This document shows positions 1 to 7,350 of a DNA stretch of 11,028 nt, piece by piece. Location of the stretch: contig DAOWOO010000017.1 of NCBI GenBank assembly GCA_030642025.1, forward strand, positions 1 to 11,028. Direction: 5' to 3'. Each line of letters begins with the position of its first letter. The stretch's first letter is position 1. A program made the translations under genes and the position numbers. The notes under the pieces were generated by a model. That model had not been told where the DNA came from, searched no databases, and saw nothing but the letters and a program-made list of their open reading frames with translations. This stretch comes from Candidatus Zixiibacteriota bacterium. Its GTDB lineage: Bacteria > Zixibacteria > MSB-5A5 > GN15 > PGXB01.

Positions 1-1
1 G

Positions 2-361
2 GAGATCACCAACCTGGTTATTACCGGACTGAATGATACCGATGACGATTTCAGAAAACTGGCCGACTTCGTTTCCGGGCTTTCCAACCGTATCCCGATG
101 CATTTTTCGGCATATTATCCTACTTATAAAATGACAAATCCGCCGACCCGGCTGGATCGGCTGTATAGAGCCTATGATATCGCCGCCGAAAAACTGGATT
201 ATGTTTTTCTCGGAAATGTGAATATTCCTGACAAATCGGATACGGTTTGCCCCGAATGCGGGGCAGTATTAATCAGTCGCCGTGGCTATGCTGTCAGGAT
301 TATTAATCTAAATGATGGTCGCTGTACATCCTGTGGCCGTGAAACCGGAATTGTGCAGTAA
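2..361 (+). CDS. amrS: AmmeMemoRadiSam-system radical SAM enzyme, C-terminal part (5' truncated by window edge)
   Basis: An open frame runs from base 2 to a TAA at 359-361 and encodes the last 119 residues of a longer protein. It begins with a strand reading LVITGLND, then has HFSAYYPTYKMTN at about residues 34-46, GNVN at 71-74, and a C-terminal pair of CxxC motifs (C83/C86 and C108/C111) forming a zinc-ribbon-like end. This order matches the C-terminus of the AmmeMemoRadiSam radical SAM enzymes, relatives of pyruvate-formate-lyase activase (COG1180), whose usual text is LVIPGLND, H-x-S-x-F/Y-x-P-x-Y-K-M, GNV and the two CxxC pairs. The CxxxCxxC motif that would bind the 4Fe-4S cluster lies upstream of the window and cannot be checked. 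The family acts in the cytoplasm alongside Memo-like and AMMECR1-like proteins; its substrate is unknown to me. No AMMECR1 or Memo partner is visible here. Confidence 0.85.
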   Translation, partial: EITNLVITGLNDTDDDFRKLADFVSGLSNRIPMHFSAYYPTYKMTNPPTRLDRLYRAYDIAAEKLDYVFLGNVNIPDKSDTVCPECGAVLISRRGYAVRIINLNDGRCTSCGRETGIVQ

Positions 362-431
362 TAAATATGCTGATCCCGTATTATAGGCCATCGCCCCTTC
401 CGCCGATAAATATAAGAATAAAGTATAAGCG

Positions 432-483
432 GTATCGCTGAGCCAATGGCAGAATCGACACGCAACGCCAGGGGAGCCGATAC
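432..483. other. Imperfect inverted repeat / hairpin upstream of the envelope operon
   Basis: GTATCG (432-437) pairs with CGATAC (478-483). Inward of that, CT (438-439) pairs with AG (475-476), CC (443-444) with GG (471-472), and TGGC (447-450) with GCCA (467-470), leaving a 16-nt loop and small internal bulges. No T-run follows, so it is not a clear intrinsic terminator for the upstream gene. It could be an operator or a structured leader. The weak promoter candidate at 455-484 begins in its loop and overlaps its 3' arm. Confidence 0.3.
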
Positions 484-484
484 T
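455..484 (+). promoter_or_regulatory. Candidate sigma-70-type promoter for the envelope operon
   Basis: TCGACA (455-460, 5 of 6 matches to TTGACA) is separated by 18 bp from GATACT (479-484, 4 of 6 matches to TATAAT). Transcription would start about 35 nt before the ATG at 528. No better hexamer pair was seen in 362-527. Promoter consensus in this lineage is unknown, so this is only a candidate. Confidence 0.25.
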
Positions 485-527
485 GTGTTATATAGTGGAT
501 TAATATTGCTTTATCAGGATCGAGCTG

Positions 528-3320
528 ATGCGCCAGTGTAATTTACTGAACAAATGCGTTATTTTGTCGGTTGTCGTCTTTCTGGGGCTTCCTGCTATTT
601 CTTCGGCGCAATTTTATTTCGGCAAAAATAAGGTTCATTATACCAATTTCGAGTGGCAGGTTATGGAAACCGAGCATTTCCGGATATTCTTCTACGACGA
701 GGAGCGCGACATCGCCCGAATGGCGGCCCGGATTGCCGAGGACAGTTATGTCATCCTGGCCTCGAAATTCAAGCATGAAGTCTATGAGTCGATTCCGTTG
801 ATAATATACAGCTCCCCGCATTTTTTCACGCAGACCAATGTTACTCGGTCGTTGCTGCCGGAATCAGTTGGGGGCTTCACCGAATTTCTCAAAGGGCGCG
901 TGGTTGTCCCGTATAACGGATCGTACAAGTCGTTTTCACATGTCATCAGACATGAGCTGGTGCATGTCTTTACCATATCCAAACTTCGGTCGGTAATGCG
1001 CAAACAGCGATCTATAAGGATGGCGCCGCCGCCCCTGTGGTTTATTGAAGGAATCGCCGAGTACTGGTCAACCGGGTGGGATAGTGAAGCCGACGCCATT
1101 GTCAAGGATATGGTTTTATCCGGCCGGTTGTTCAGCATTCCGGAAATGTACCGCATCCGCGGTACTTATTTCATGTATAAACTGGGTCAGTCTATCTGCC
1201 GGTTTATCGATGAGCATTACGGCCCGGATAAGCTCCCGCTTATTTTTGAAAATTGGTGGAAGGGCAGGACATTCGATAAGATAGTAAAAATTACGCTTGG
1301 TGAATCATTAAAGGACGTCTCAAAGAAATGGGAGTATGATCTTAAAAAGCAATACTTTCCGGAAATCGCTGACGGCGGTTTGGCCAAGAGGGAAGCACGG
1401 CAGTTAACAAAAAGCGGTTATGCTGTCAAGGGGGTGCCGGTTATACTGGAAAACGGCAAAAATAGCGGGGAGTGGATTGTTTTCAAGGCCAACCGGCTGG
1501 GCTATTCCGGGTTGTACATGATGCCGCCGGACGGCGAGGAGAGGAAACTTTACACTTTGCTCAAAGGCGAACGGTCGGCCGGGTTTGAATCGCTTCATTT
1601 ACTGCATAGCGGAATCGATGCCTCTGATGACGGGCGGGTGCTGTTTTCATCAAAATCGAAGGAAACGGATGTCCTCTATTTATTCGATATAAACCGAAAG
1701 CGCGTCATTCATAAATACCGATTTCCCGAACTGGCCGGCATCAGTTCGCCGCGATTTTCACCTGACGGTAACACCGCAGTTATAAGCGGCGCCCGCAGGT
1801 CGGGATTTACCGATATCTACCGGGTTGATCTCAATGACGGCAGTCTGATTCCCTTAATGATGGATATCTACAATGATATTGACCCGGTTTTCAGTGTTGA
1901 CGGCCAAAGTGTAATATTCGCCTCGGATCGCTGTTTAGACGGCGACAATGGGGCAATCAACCTGTATGAAGTACTAATTAATAGCGATTCAATCAGGCAA
2001 CTTACTTATGGTAACTGGCGGGATATTACGCCGGATATTTGTGAAAACGGTATATATTTTTCGTCCGATCGCAACGGATCATTCAACGTGTACCGGCTTA
2101 ATCATAACGGAACGATAAACCAGATCACCAATTTATTAACCGGAGCCTATGATCCGAGGGTGACATCTGGCGGCAGGGAACTGATATTCTCCGGTTACCA
2201 GGATTTCGGTTTTCATATCTACCGGATGGACACACATGATTCAATAAGTGCCATCGCTGAGAGTCCGCCTTCAGGAACAGTATCATGGCGCCCGGCCAGC
2301 CTGGGTAGCGAGGCAGTGCGTTCCTCGTTAAAATATAGTACTGAATACTCGTCTGATATTGCCCAATCGGCCATTGCCTATGATCCTGTTTACGGCACTA
2401 TGGGCGGCCTTCAGATGGCTCTTTCGGATATGCTGGGCGACAATATATTCTATTTTATTCTGACCAACACCGCCGAAACCAAGGATGATTTCATTACCAG
2501 TTTCAATTTCGGCGTGACGTACCTTAATATGAAACGCCGAATGAACTGGGGTGTCGGTTTCTTCCATTTCTATGATGAGTACTATAACGACTGCGAGGGA
2601 TACTATTTCGAGCGTCAGGCAGGGGGACTCGTGTACTTCAATTATCCTTTGTCGAAATTCAACCGTTTTGAAACCAGTAATTACCTGCGCTATTCCAAGA
2701 AAGATGACTGGCCGTTTCTTCGGGTGCGCGAGGCCCTGCTTCTTTCGGATTATGTCTCATTTGTTTCCGACAACAGCCTCTGGGATATTTCCGGACCGAT
2801 TGAGGGTCATCGGTATAATTTCACGGTCGGCATAACCTCGGCCCTGGATAAAGGCCGCCTGTTCAACCGTGTCGGCCTGTTTGATATCCGCCATTACCTC
2901 AGGCTGGGACGTTATTCGGCATTCGCCTCGCGGCTGTTCGGATACAGTTCCGCCGGCGATGAACCGCAGAGAATATATTTCGGCGGAAGCTGGTCGTTCA
3001 GAGGATATGATCGCCGCCAGTGGTACGCCCGTAACGTTGTTCTCGCCTCGCATGAACTCCGTTTTCCGTTGGTGGATAATCTACTGGTCGGTTTTCCGAT
3101 CGGCGGAATTGGTTTTCAGGCAATACGGGGAGCGTTGTTTTTCGATGTCGGTTCGGCCTGGGACGATGATTTTGATCAGCTTCTCGGTTCATTCGGCGCC
3201 GGATTCCGGGTATCTCTGGGACAACTGGTGGTCTTGAGATTCGATTTCGCGCGCACGACTGATTTTGAAAAGATAAGCGACCGAACCGATTTTGACTTTT
3301 TCTTCGGGCGGAATTTCTAA
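528..3320 (+). CDS. Secreted metalloprotease-like / TolB-propeller / Omp85-type barrel fusion protein
   Basis: This 930-residue protein is probably anchored in the outer membrane. It has a signal peptide with a hydrophobic run at about 11-22 and probable cleavage after Ala27 (SSA|Q). Residues ~40-270 look like a peptidase MA / gluzincin domain: HELVH at 142-146 supplies the two zinc histidines and catalytic Glu143, and WFIEG at 171-175 supplies the likely third ligand Glu174. Residues ~305-575 form about six TolB/PD40-like blades with SPDG- and SDR-type motifs, for example FSPDG at 410-414 and SDRNG at 513-517. Residues ~615-930 are rich in alternating aromatic strands. They include FRGY at 824-827, matching the (V/F)RG(F/Y) loop-6 motif of Omp85/BamA proteins, and end in Phe. 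No POTRA domains are seen between propeller and barrel. The ATG at 528 has AGGA at 516-519 with 8-nt spacing. The stop overlaps the next start. The domains are clear, but substrate and function are unknown. Surface or periplasmic proteolysis, or envelope assembly, are inferences. Confidence 0.85.
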   Translation: MRQCNLLNKCVILSVVVFLGLPAISSAQFYFGKNKVHYTNFEWQVMETEHFRIFFYDEERDIARMAARIAEDSYVILASKFKHEVYESIPLIIYSSPHFFTQTNVTRSLLPESVGGFTEFLKGRVVVPYNGSYKSFSHVIRHELVHVFTISKLRSVMRKQRSIRMAPPPLWFIEGIAEYWSTGWDSEADAIVKDMVLSGRLFSIPEMYRIRGTYFMYKLGQSICRFIDEHYGPDKLPLIFENWWKGRTFDKIVKITLGESLKDVSKKWEYDLKKQYFPEIADGGLAKREARQLTKSGYAVKGVPVILENGKNSGEWIVFKANRLGYSGLYMMPPDGEERKLYTLLKGERSAGFESLHLLHSGIDASDDGRVLFSSKSKETDVLYLFDINRKRVIHKYRFPELAGISSPRFSPDGNTAVISGARRSGFTDIYRVDLNDGSLIPLMMDIYNDIDPVFSVDGQSVIFASDRCLDGDNGAINLYEVLINSDSIRQLTYGNWRDITPDICENGIYFSSDRNGSFNVYRLNHNGTINQITNLLTGAYDPRVTSGGRELIFSGYQDFGFHIYRMDTHDSISAIAESPPSGTVSWRPASLGSEAVRSSLKYSTEYSSDIAQSAIAYDPVYGTMGGLQMALSDMLGDNIFYFILTNTAETKDDFITSFNFGVTYLNMKRRMNWGVGFFHFYDEYYNDCEGYYFERQAGGLVYFNYPLSKFNRFETSNYLRYSKKDDWPFLRVREALLLSDYVSFVSDNSLWDISGPIEGHRYNFTVGITSALDKGRLFNRVGLFDIRHYLRLGRYSAFASRLFGYSSAGDEPQRIYFGGSWSFRGYDRRQWYARNVVLASHELRFPLVDNLLVGFPIGGIGFQAIRGALFFDVGSAWDDDFDQLLGSFGAGFRVSLGQLVVLRFDFARTTDFEKISDRTDFDFFFGRNF

Positions 3321-4450
3321 TGTATTCCAAAAAGCTGATACTGCTGTTTATCCTGCCTGGTTTGCTGCTATTGTTCGGGTGCAGCAAGAAGTTCCATCTC
3401 AGGCGGGATATCGTCATCCCGCCGTCGGACTGGCCGATGACCAGGCATGATCTGCAATCGACCGCTTCTGTTAAAACGGAATTCAGCGGGCGGTTAAATG
3501 TGATATGGGAAGCAAAAGCCTCAGACGCCCCCATCGGTCCCCTGACCATCGGCGCGGGCAAATTGATATTCCCCGGAAGCAAGGGAAGAGTCAGCTTTTA
3601 TGATCTTCAAAGCGGTAAATACTGTGGCCGATATAAATCCAAATCAGGTGTCCAGACGGGAGTGGTGATCGTTGATTCGCTGGCCTATATGGGGATAGGA
3701 CCCAGCAAAAACCGTTTTGTATGCATTAACCTGCATAATAATAAAGAGATCTGGCGGGTGAGTTTAAAGGATGTTTCAGGACAGCCGATAATAGTAGATA
3801 ACCGGTTGTATGTCGCCTCGGCCGCGAATTTATGCCTATGCTTGGACAGGTTGTCCGGCGAGATTATCTGGCGTGATTCGATTGGCGGAGTGTGCAAAGC
3901 CGGACCGAGTTATGATAATGGAGTGATATATTTCCCGTGTGATGATGGAAAATTATTGGGCTATGATGCAATGACGGGCGAACTAATTCTGGAAAAAGCA
4001 TTTGGTCAGCCTTTGATGTCGAAGGTTGTTGCGGGTCATACGGTATATGTTGCCGATATCGGAGGTGGTCTATATGCCGTCATGCAGAATTCCGGCCGCA
4101 AGGTATGGGAGCGAAAATTCGACTGGCCGATCTGGACTTCTCCGGCGGTCGATGACAAGGCGGTCTTTATCGGTGACAATGGTGGTTATCTGCATGCCCT
4201 TGATAAAACCACCGGCCATATTATTTGGCGTTTCAAAAGTGATGGTGTAATTTTGTCCTCGCCCGTTATTGTCGGAGATTACCTCGTGTTTGCCTCGCTT
4301 GACAGGTATCTTTACTGCCTCGATAAAAAAACGGGACACCTTGTGTCAAAACGCTTTTTCAATAATGAAATACATTTTCCCGCCGTTGTTACCGGTAAGT
4401 CTATAATCGTTGCCCTGCAGAATGGCTCGATTCAGTGTCTGGGAGAGTAA
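3320..4450 (+). CDS. BamB-like PQQ-repeat beta-propeller lipoprotein
   Basis: This 376-residue protein starts with a lipoprotein signal: MYSKK, a hydrophobic run at 6-19, then LFGC with the lipidated Cys at 21. Phe at -2 of the lipobox is slightly unusual. The residues after Cys21 are Ser-Lys-Lys, with no Asp at +2, which by the E. coli sorting rule favours the outer membrane. The rest is a run of PQQ-like propeller blades with repeated L-x-x-x-D-x-x-[TS]-G-x-x-x-W motifs, for example LDRLSGEIIW at 175-184, LDKTTGHIIW at 294-303 and LDKKTGH at 334-340. Length and fold match BamB (about 390 aa), the scaffold lipoprotein of the BAM complex, but general PQQ-repeat lipoproteins look the same. Nothing suggests a PQQ-dependent dehydrogenase. 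The ATG overlaps the stop of the barrel gene (TAATG), so the two are probably translationally coupled, and a partnership with that barrel protein is a reasonable inference. Confidence 0.8.
   Translation: MYSKKLILLFILPGLLLLFGCSKKFHLRRDIVIPPSDWPMTRHDLQSTASVKTEFSGRLNVIWEAKASDAPIGPLTIGAGKLIFPGSKGRVSFYDLQSGKYCGRYKSKSGVQTGVVIVDSLAYMGIGPSKNRFVCINLHNNKEIWRVSLKDVSGQPIIVDNRLYVASAANLCLCLDRLSGEIIWRDSIGGVCKAGPSYDNGVIYFPCDDGKLLGYDAMTGELILEKAFGQPLMSKVVAGHTVYVADIGGGLYAVMQNSGRKVWERKFDWPIWTSPAVDDKAVFIGDNGGYLHALDKTTGHIIWRFKSDGVILSSPVIVGDYLVFASLDRYLYCLDKKTGHLVSKRFFNNEIHFPAVVTGKSIIVALQNGSIQCLGE
4441..4447 (+). promoter_or_regulatory. Shine-Dalgarno that fixes the HEAT-repeat gene start at 4452
   Basis: GGGAGAG at 4441-4447 lies inside the last codons of the lipoprotein gene, with its GGAG core 6 nt before the ATG at 4452. 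It favours that ATG over the in-frame ATG at 4410, which would overlap the upstream gene by 41 bp and add 14 residues unlike the rest. Confidence 0.6.
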
Positions 4451-4451
4451 G

Positions 4452-6656
4452 ATGAAAGAACCGGTTTATAACGAAGCAGACCTGAACACCAATATAAACG
4501 TCCTGGCGCATGAAACCCTGCGGGAACTCTATATTGCCGCCAAAAAAGTGTCGATATATTCGGCGCATCATCCTCTTACTCAAAAGGCTATCGGCCAGCC
4601 GTTTTTGCGGATGGAGAAAATCTTCCGGTTTAAGAGATATTGCAACCTGCATATATCCGAAGGGCACTTCTTTGTGTTGAACATCCGCACCAAACCATCG
4701 CCATTTTCCGACCAGATAATGGACTATATGCAAATGCTGGATATTAATGATATTCTGTTTGAAACGGGTATGACGGCGGATGAACTGGTCCTGTTTCTGG
4801 ATCGTTTTGTCAAAAGACTGCCGACCACCGATTACCGGAACTTGATGACAACTCACCTGGAGACAAACCGGATCGGCACCATACATGTTAACAGTTCAAT
4901 CGGTAAAGATATCTACGATAAAGGATATAAACTTCGGGGTGAAATACCCCAGGATTTTTCAGTTCGGGCCATAGCCGGGTCGATTATCGGTGATGATTAT
5001 ATGCATATGGCGAACATCCTGGCTGACCGGACGATCGAATATCATGAATTTATCTCGCAGTATCATCATGATTATCACTGGCCGCTTCTGGCGTATCTAA
5101 TCCCGGAGAAAGTCGCCGGAATTGAAACCGGGACTCTGATATTAAAGCTTGAAGCACAATTCGATGGGGACAAAGCAAATGATATCGAATATTGCAAAAG
5201 GCTTGTGGCGGCCCTGGATTACCACCCTGAACGGGATACGATACTCGAAAGGTTAAGTACTACCGCAATTGGCCAGAAAATTGACAAGGATTCCCTTAAC
5301 GAGATTCTCCCGGAAACCAGTCGAATCAGAATGGAATCATCGGGGCAGGTTGATCGCTTTCTTGAGGCGGTCTTCGATCAATCGATTGCATATGATCGCC
5401 TGAATCAGTTTGAAGATCATTTTGGACGGCTATTACGAACCGGACAACTTGGAAAAGCACAGTCGGTTATGGATTTTCTTCTGGAAAATCTGGCCGGTGC
5501 CGACCACGACAAACGTCAGCAAGCGCTTCTGCTTTTAAAGATCGTGTTAAATCTTTACAGTCGACTGAGCAATACGCCGTTGATAGAACATCTGGTTGTA
5601 AAAATCGGCGAGTATTTCAAACTATCAAGAGAAACTTTTGAGTTTTCCGACTTGGTATGGGAAATTGCCAGGGCCTCCCTGAGTGAAAAAAATTACGACC
5701 GCCTTACCGCAATATGTCAAATATTATCTGAAAAACGCCGCCGTGTGGATGGTATATGGAATTATGAATCGGTGGCGGCTAAAAAGGCAATCGATGAACT
5801 CAACCGCCGCGAAGTAATTTCGCAGTTGATAAAGGAATTGGTCGAGGGAAACCATGCCCATCATCAGGCGGTCAGGGATATAATGATAGCTATCGGCTCC
5901 GATGAGGTTGCGGTGGCTCTGTCAGCCCTGATATCTCATGAGTCGCGTCTTGTCCGGCAGAATGTACTTAAAATCCTGTCGGAACTCGGAAAATCCTCAC
6001 TGTCTGTCTTTGGTGAATTTATGGCCGATAATATCAATTTTGAGCGGGAGGCCAACCGGCGCGAACTTCCCGATGAGAAATGGTACCAGGTTCGCAATGC
6101 CATTTTCGTTCTGGGGGCGTTGATGGATTCGGAAGGTTGTCTGGCGCTCAGGTTGAGAATCAACGACACTGATGTGCGTGTCCGCCGAGCTATTGTTTCG
6201 GCCCTGGAAAAGATCAAAGGAGAGCGGGCCGCCGATAGCCTGATGGTCATGTCAGACGACCCGGACGGCGAAATACGCGAAGCTGCTATCATTGCCCTCG
6301 GACTGGTGGGCACAACTGATAATATCCCGGAATTGATAGATCTGGCCTACCGTCACCGCTCGGAAATCATAAGAATAATTTCCACTATGGGCAAGCTGGG
6401 CGGTGAGGATGCCCGGAAATTCCTCTCAGTCCTTTTAAATGACCCGCATGAGCAATCCGAATTCACTTCCGGCCGTTCATCGCGCGAGGAACTGAAACTG
6501 GCAACAATAAAAGCACTCGGCCGAATAGGCGACAAAACGTCTCTGGAAACCATAAAAGAGTTCGGCAATTCCATATCAAAAAGCAGGAAGCTTTTCTTCG
6601 GCGAATCAAAACTCAGTAAGATCGCCGGCGATATCCTGAATCGTAAGAATAAATAA
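4452..6656 (+). CDS. HEAT-repeat protein with conserved N-terminal helical domain, cytoplasmic
   Basis: This 734-residue protein has no signal peptide or membrane segment, so it should be cytoplasmic. Residues ~15-125 resemble an N-terminal domain that I know from other bacterial HEAT and signalling proteins: a helix ending in Y-x-x-x-H-P (here YSAHHPLT at 36-43), a short strand region, then a stretch reading LDINDILFETGMTADEL (96-112). The middle, ~200-460, is helical with no recognised motif. From ~465 to the end there are HEAT-like repeats, for example around 470-513, 545-590 and 590-640, containing V/I-R-x-x-A-x-x-A-L-x-x-I/L-G patterns such as EIREAAIIALGLVG at 607-620. HEAT arrays are protein-binding scaffolds, and no catalytic residues are evident. 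The start is 1 bp after the lipoprotein stop, so this is the third gene of the operon. A link between cytoplasm and envelope is possible, but function is unknown. Confidence 0.75.
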   Translation: MKEPVYNEADLNTNINVLAHETLRELYIAAKKVSIYSAHHPLTQKAIGQPFLRMEKIFRFKRYCNLHISEGHFFVLNIRTKPSPFSDQIMDYMQMLDINDILFETGMTADELVLFLDRFVKRLPTTDYRNLMTTHLETNRIGTIHVNSSIGKDIYDKGYKLRGEIPQDFSVRAIAGSIIGDDYMHMANILADRTIEYHEFISQYHHDYHWPLLAYLIPEKVAGIETGTLILKLEAQFDGDKANDIEYCKRLVAALDYHPERDTILERLSTTAIGQKIDKDSLNEILPETSRIRMESSGQVDRFLEAVFDQSIAYDRLNQFEDHFGRLLRTGQLGKAQSVMDFLLENLAGADHDKRQQALLLLKIVLNLYSRLSNTPLIEHLVVKIGEYFKLSRETFEFSDLVWEIARASLSEKNYDRLTAICQILSEKRRRVDGIWNYESVAAKKAIDELNRREVISQLIKELVEGNHAHHQAVRDIMIAIGSDEVAVALSALISHESRLVRQNVLKILSELGKSSLSVFGEFMADNINFEREANRRELPDEKWYQVRNAIFVLGALMDSEGCLALRLRINDTDVRVRRAIVSALEKIKGERAADSLMVMSDDPDGEIREAAIIALGLVGTTDNIPELIDLAYRHRSEIIRIISTMGKLGGEDARKFLSVLLNDPHEQSEFTSGRSSREELKLATIKALGRIGDKTSLETIKEFGNSISKSRKLFFGESKLSKIAGDILNRKNK

Positions 6657-6664
6657 TCCCAACT

Positions 6665-6803
6665 ACTGCCAATACTGTCAAAATGGCAACAGGGGCCGCC
6701 ATATAGGCATTGGTATATGCCCGAATGGCAGTTGCGTGTCAGTCAAGCAATTATATGAAAGCTGTATCTTATTGATAATATACGTGTTACAATTATTGGC
6801 ACG
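6665..6803. repeat. Four copies of an AWTGGCA motif in the hsp20 upstream region
   Basis: ATTGGCAGT is read on the minus strand at 6673-6665. On the plus strand AATGGCAAC lies at 6682-6690, AATGGCAGT at 6724-6732 and ATTGGCACG at 6795-6803. All share A-(A/T)-TGGCA. The first and third give a 7-bp inverted repeat (ACTGCCA / TGGCAGT). They could be binding sites for a regulator of hsp20, but AT-biased intergenic DNA can yield such repeats by chance. Another AATGGCA lies at 445-451, upstream of the envelope operon. Confidence 0.35.
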
Positions 6804-6818
6804 GACTTTGATTATAAA
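6797..6818 (+). promoter_or_regulatory. Candidate hsp20 promoter: sigma-54-like element overlapping a TATAAA
   Basis: TGGCACG (6797-6803), 4 nt, then TTGAT (6808-6812) matches the sigma-54 consensus TGGCACG-N4-TTGCW except that the C of the -12 GC is A. That C is normally important, so the site may be non-functional or coincidental. TATAAA at 6813-6818 would be a good sigma-70 -10 box, but no convincing -35 lies 16-18 bp upstream. Either reading puts the transcription start near 6823-6826. E. coli ibpB, another small heat-shock gene, is known to use sigma-54. Confidence 0.25.
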
Positions 6819-6828
6819 GTAAGTAGAT

Positions 6829-6867
6829 ATGAAAAAAATGAGAAGAAAAAGTAAAAAACGGAGGTAA
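6829..6867 (+). other. 12-codon basic micro-ORF in the hsp20 leader
   Basis: ATG at 6829 opens a frame reading MKKMRRKSKKRR and stopping at TAA 6865-6867, 6 nt before the hsp20 ATG. Its last two codons and the first base of its stop contain the hsp20 Shine-Dalgarno (6860-6865). Its own ribosome site is weak. The stretch is nearly all purine, so stops are improbable and the ORF may be accidental. Translation of it would run ribosomes over the hsp20 ribosome-binding site. Confidence 0.2.
6860..6865 (+). promoter_or_regulatory. Consensus Shine-Dalgarno of hsp20
   Basis: GGAGGT, a perfect anti-SD match, lies 8 nt before the ATG at 6874. It is the strongest ribosome site in the window and suits an abundant stress protein. 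Confidence 0.75.
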
Positions 6868-6873
6868 ACAGAA

Positions 6874-7317
6874 ATGACACTCGTACGTTACAATCCTAAA
6901 AGAGTCGTGTCCAGCGTAGACAGAGATTTCGACACCGTGTTTGATTCGTTCTTCAAGGCTCCGGTTTTCAGGAGTGAATACAATTGCGACTTCATGCCGC
7001 GCATTGATATTGTCGAGGAGAAAGATAGTATTTCTCTTCAGATTGAACTTCCGGGTATGAAGAAGGATGAAATCAAGGTTGTGGTCGAGGACGGCGCTCT
7101 GACTGTCAGCGGTGAACGCAAGCAGGAGACCCGGGACGAGGATACCAATTATATCCGCGTCGAACGCGATCACGGTTCATTCTCGCGGTCGTTCACGCTT
7201 CCCGAAAATATCGACAGCGAGCGGGTCTCGGCCGAATACAAGGACGGTCTTCTGCATATTACCATGCAGAAAACCGAGAAGGCCAAACCGAAAGAAATCG
7301 CCGTTGAAATCAAATAA
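6874..7317 (+). CDS. hsp20: Hsp20 / alpha-crystallin family small heat-shock protein
   Basis: This 147-residue protein is an ATP-independent holdase that binds unfolding proteins in the cytoplasm and hands them to DnaK-type chaperones. The N-terminal arm (1-~41) contains Phe-rich segments such as FDTVFDSFF at 19-27. The alpha-crystallin domain spans ~42-133, opening with PRIDIVE at 42-48, then ELPGMKKDEIKV at 58-69, and closing with the family signature YKDGLLHI at 122-129 (GLL at 125-127; the family has A-x-x-x-n-GvL). The tail ends in EIAVEIK and supplies an I-x-V motif like the I-x-I/V that docks neighbouring subunits in oligomers. Length is normal for bacterial class A proteins. The gene leads the chaperone cluster and is followed by its own terminator. 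Confidence 0.95.
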   Translation: MTLVRYNPKRVVSSVDRDFDTVFDSFFKAPVFRSEYNCDFMPRIDIVEEKDSISLQIELPGMKKDEIKVVVEDGALTVSGERKQETRDEDTNYIRVERDHGSFSRSFTLPENIDSERVSAEYKDGLLHITMQKTEKAKPKEIAVEIK

Positions 7318-7350
7318 GACGAAGGCATTTCAGGCGAACTGTGGAAACGG

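Noticed and set aside
2998..3582. 194-codon minus-strand open frame across the barrel gene end and lipoprotein start
   Set aside because: It lies opposite two well-supported genes, its translation has no recognisable domain, and it is biased by the complementary codon pattern.
4410..4451. Upstream in-frame ATG for the HEAT-repeat gene
   Set aside because: It would overlap the lipoprotein gene by 41 bp. The ATG at 4452 has a well-placed GGAG and sits 1 bp after the preceding stop.
6667..6688. TGCCA/TGGCA stem just after the HEAT-repeat gene as a terminator
   Set aside because: The stem is only 5 bp with a 12-nt loop and no T-run follows. It is better described as part of the TGGCA motif set.
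6706..6721. GGCAT/ATGCC small hairpin in the hsp20 upstream region
   Set aside because: A 5-bp stem with a 6-nt loop and no T-run is too weak to call a terminator or riboswitch.
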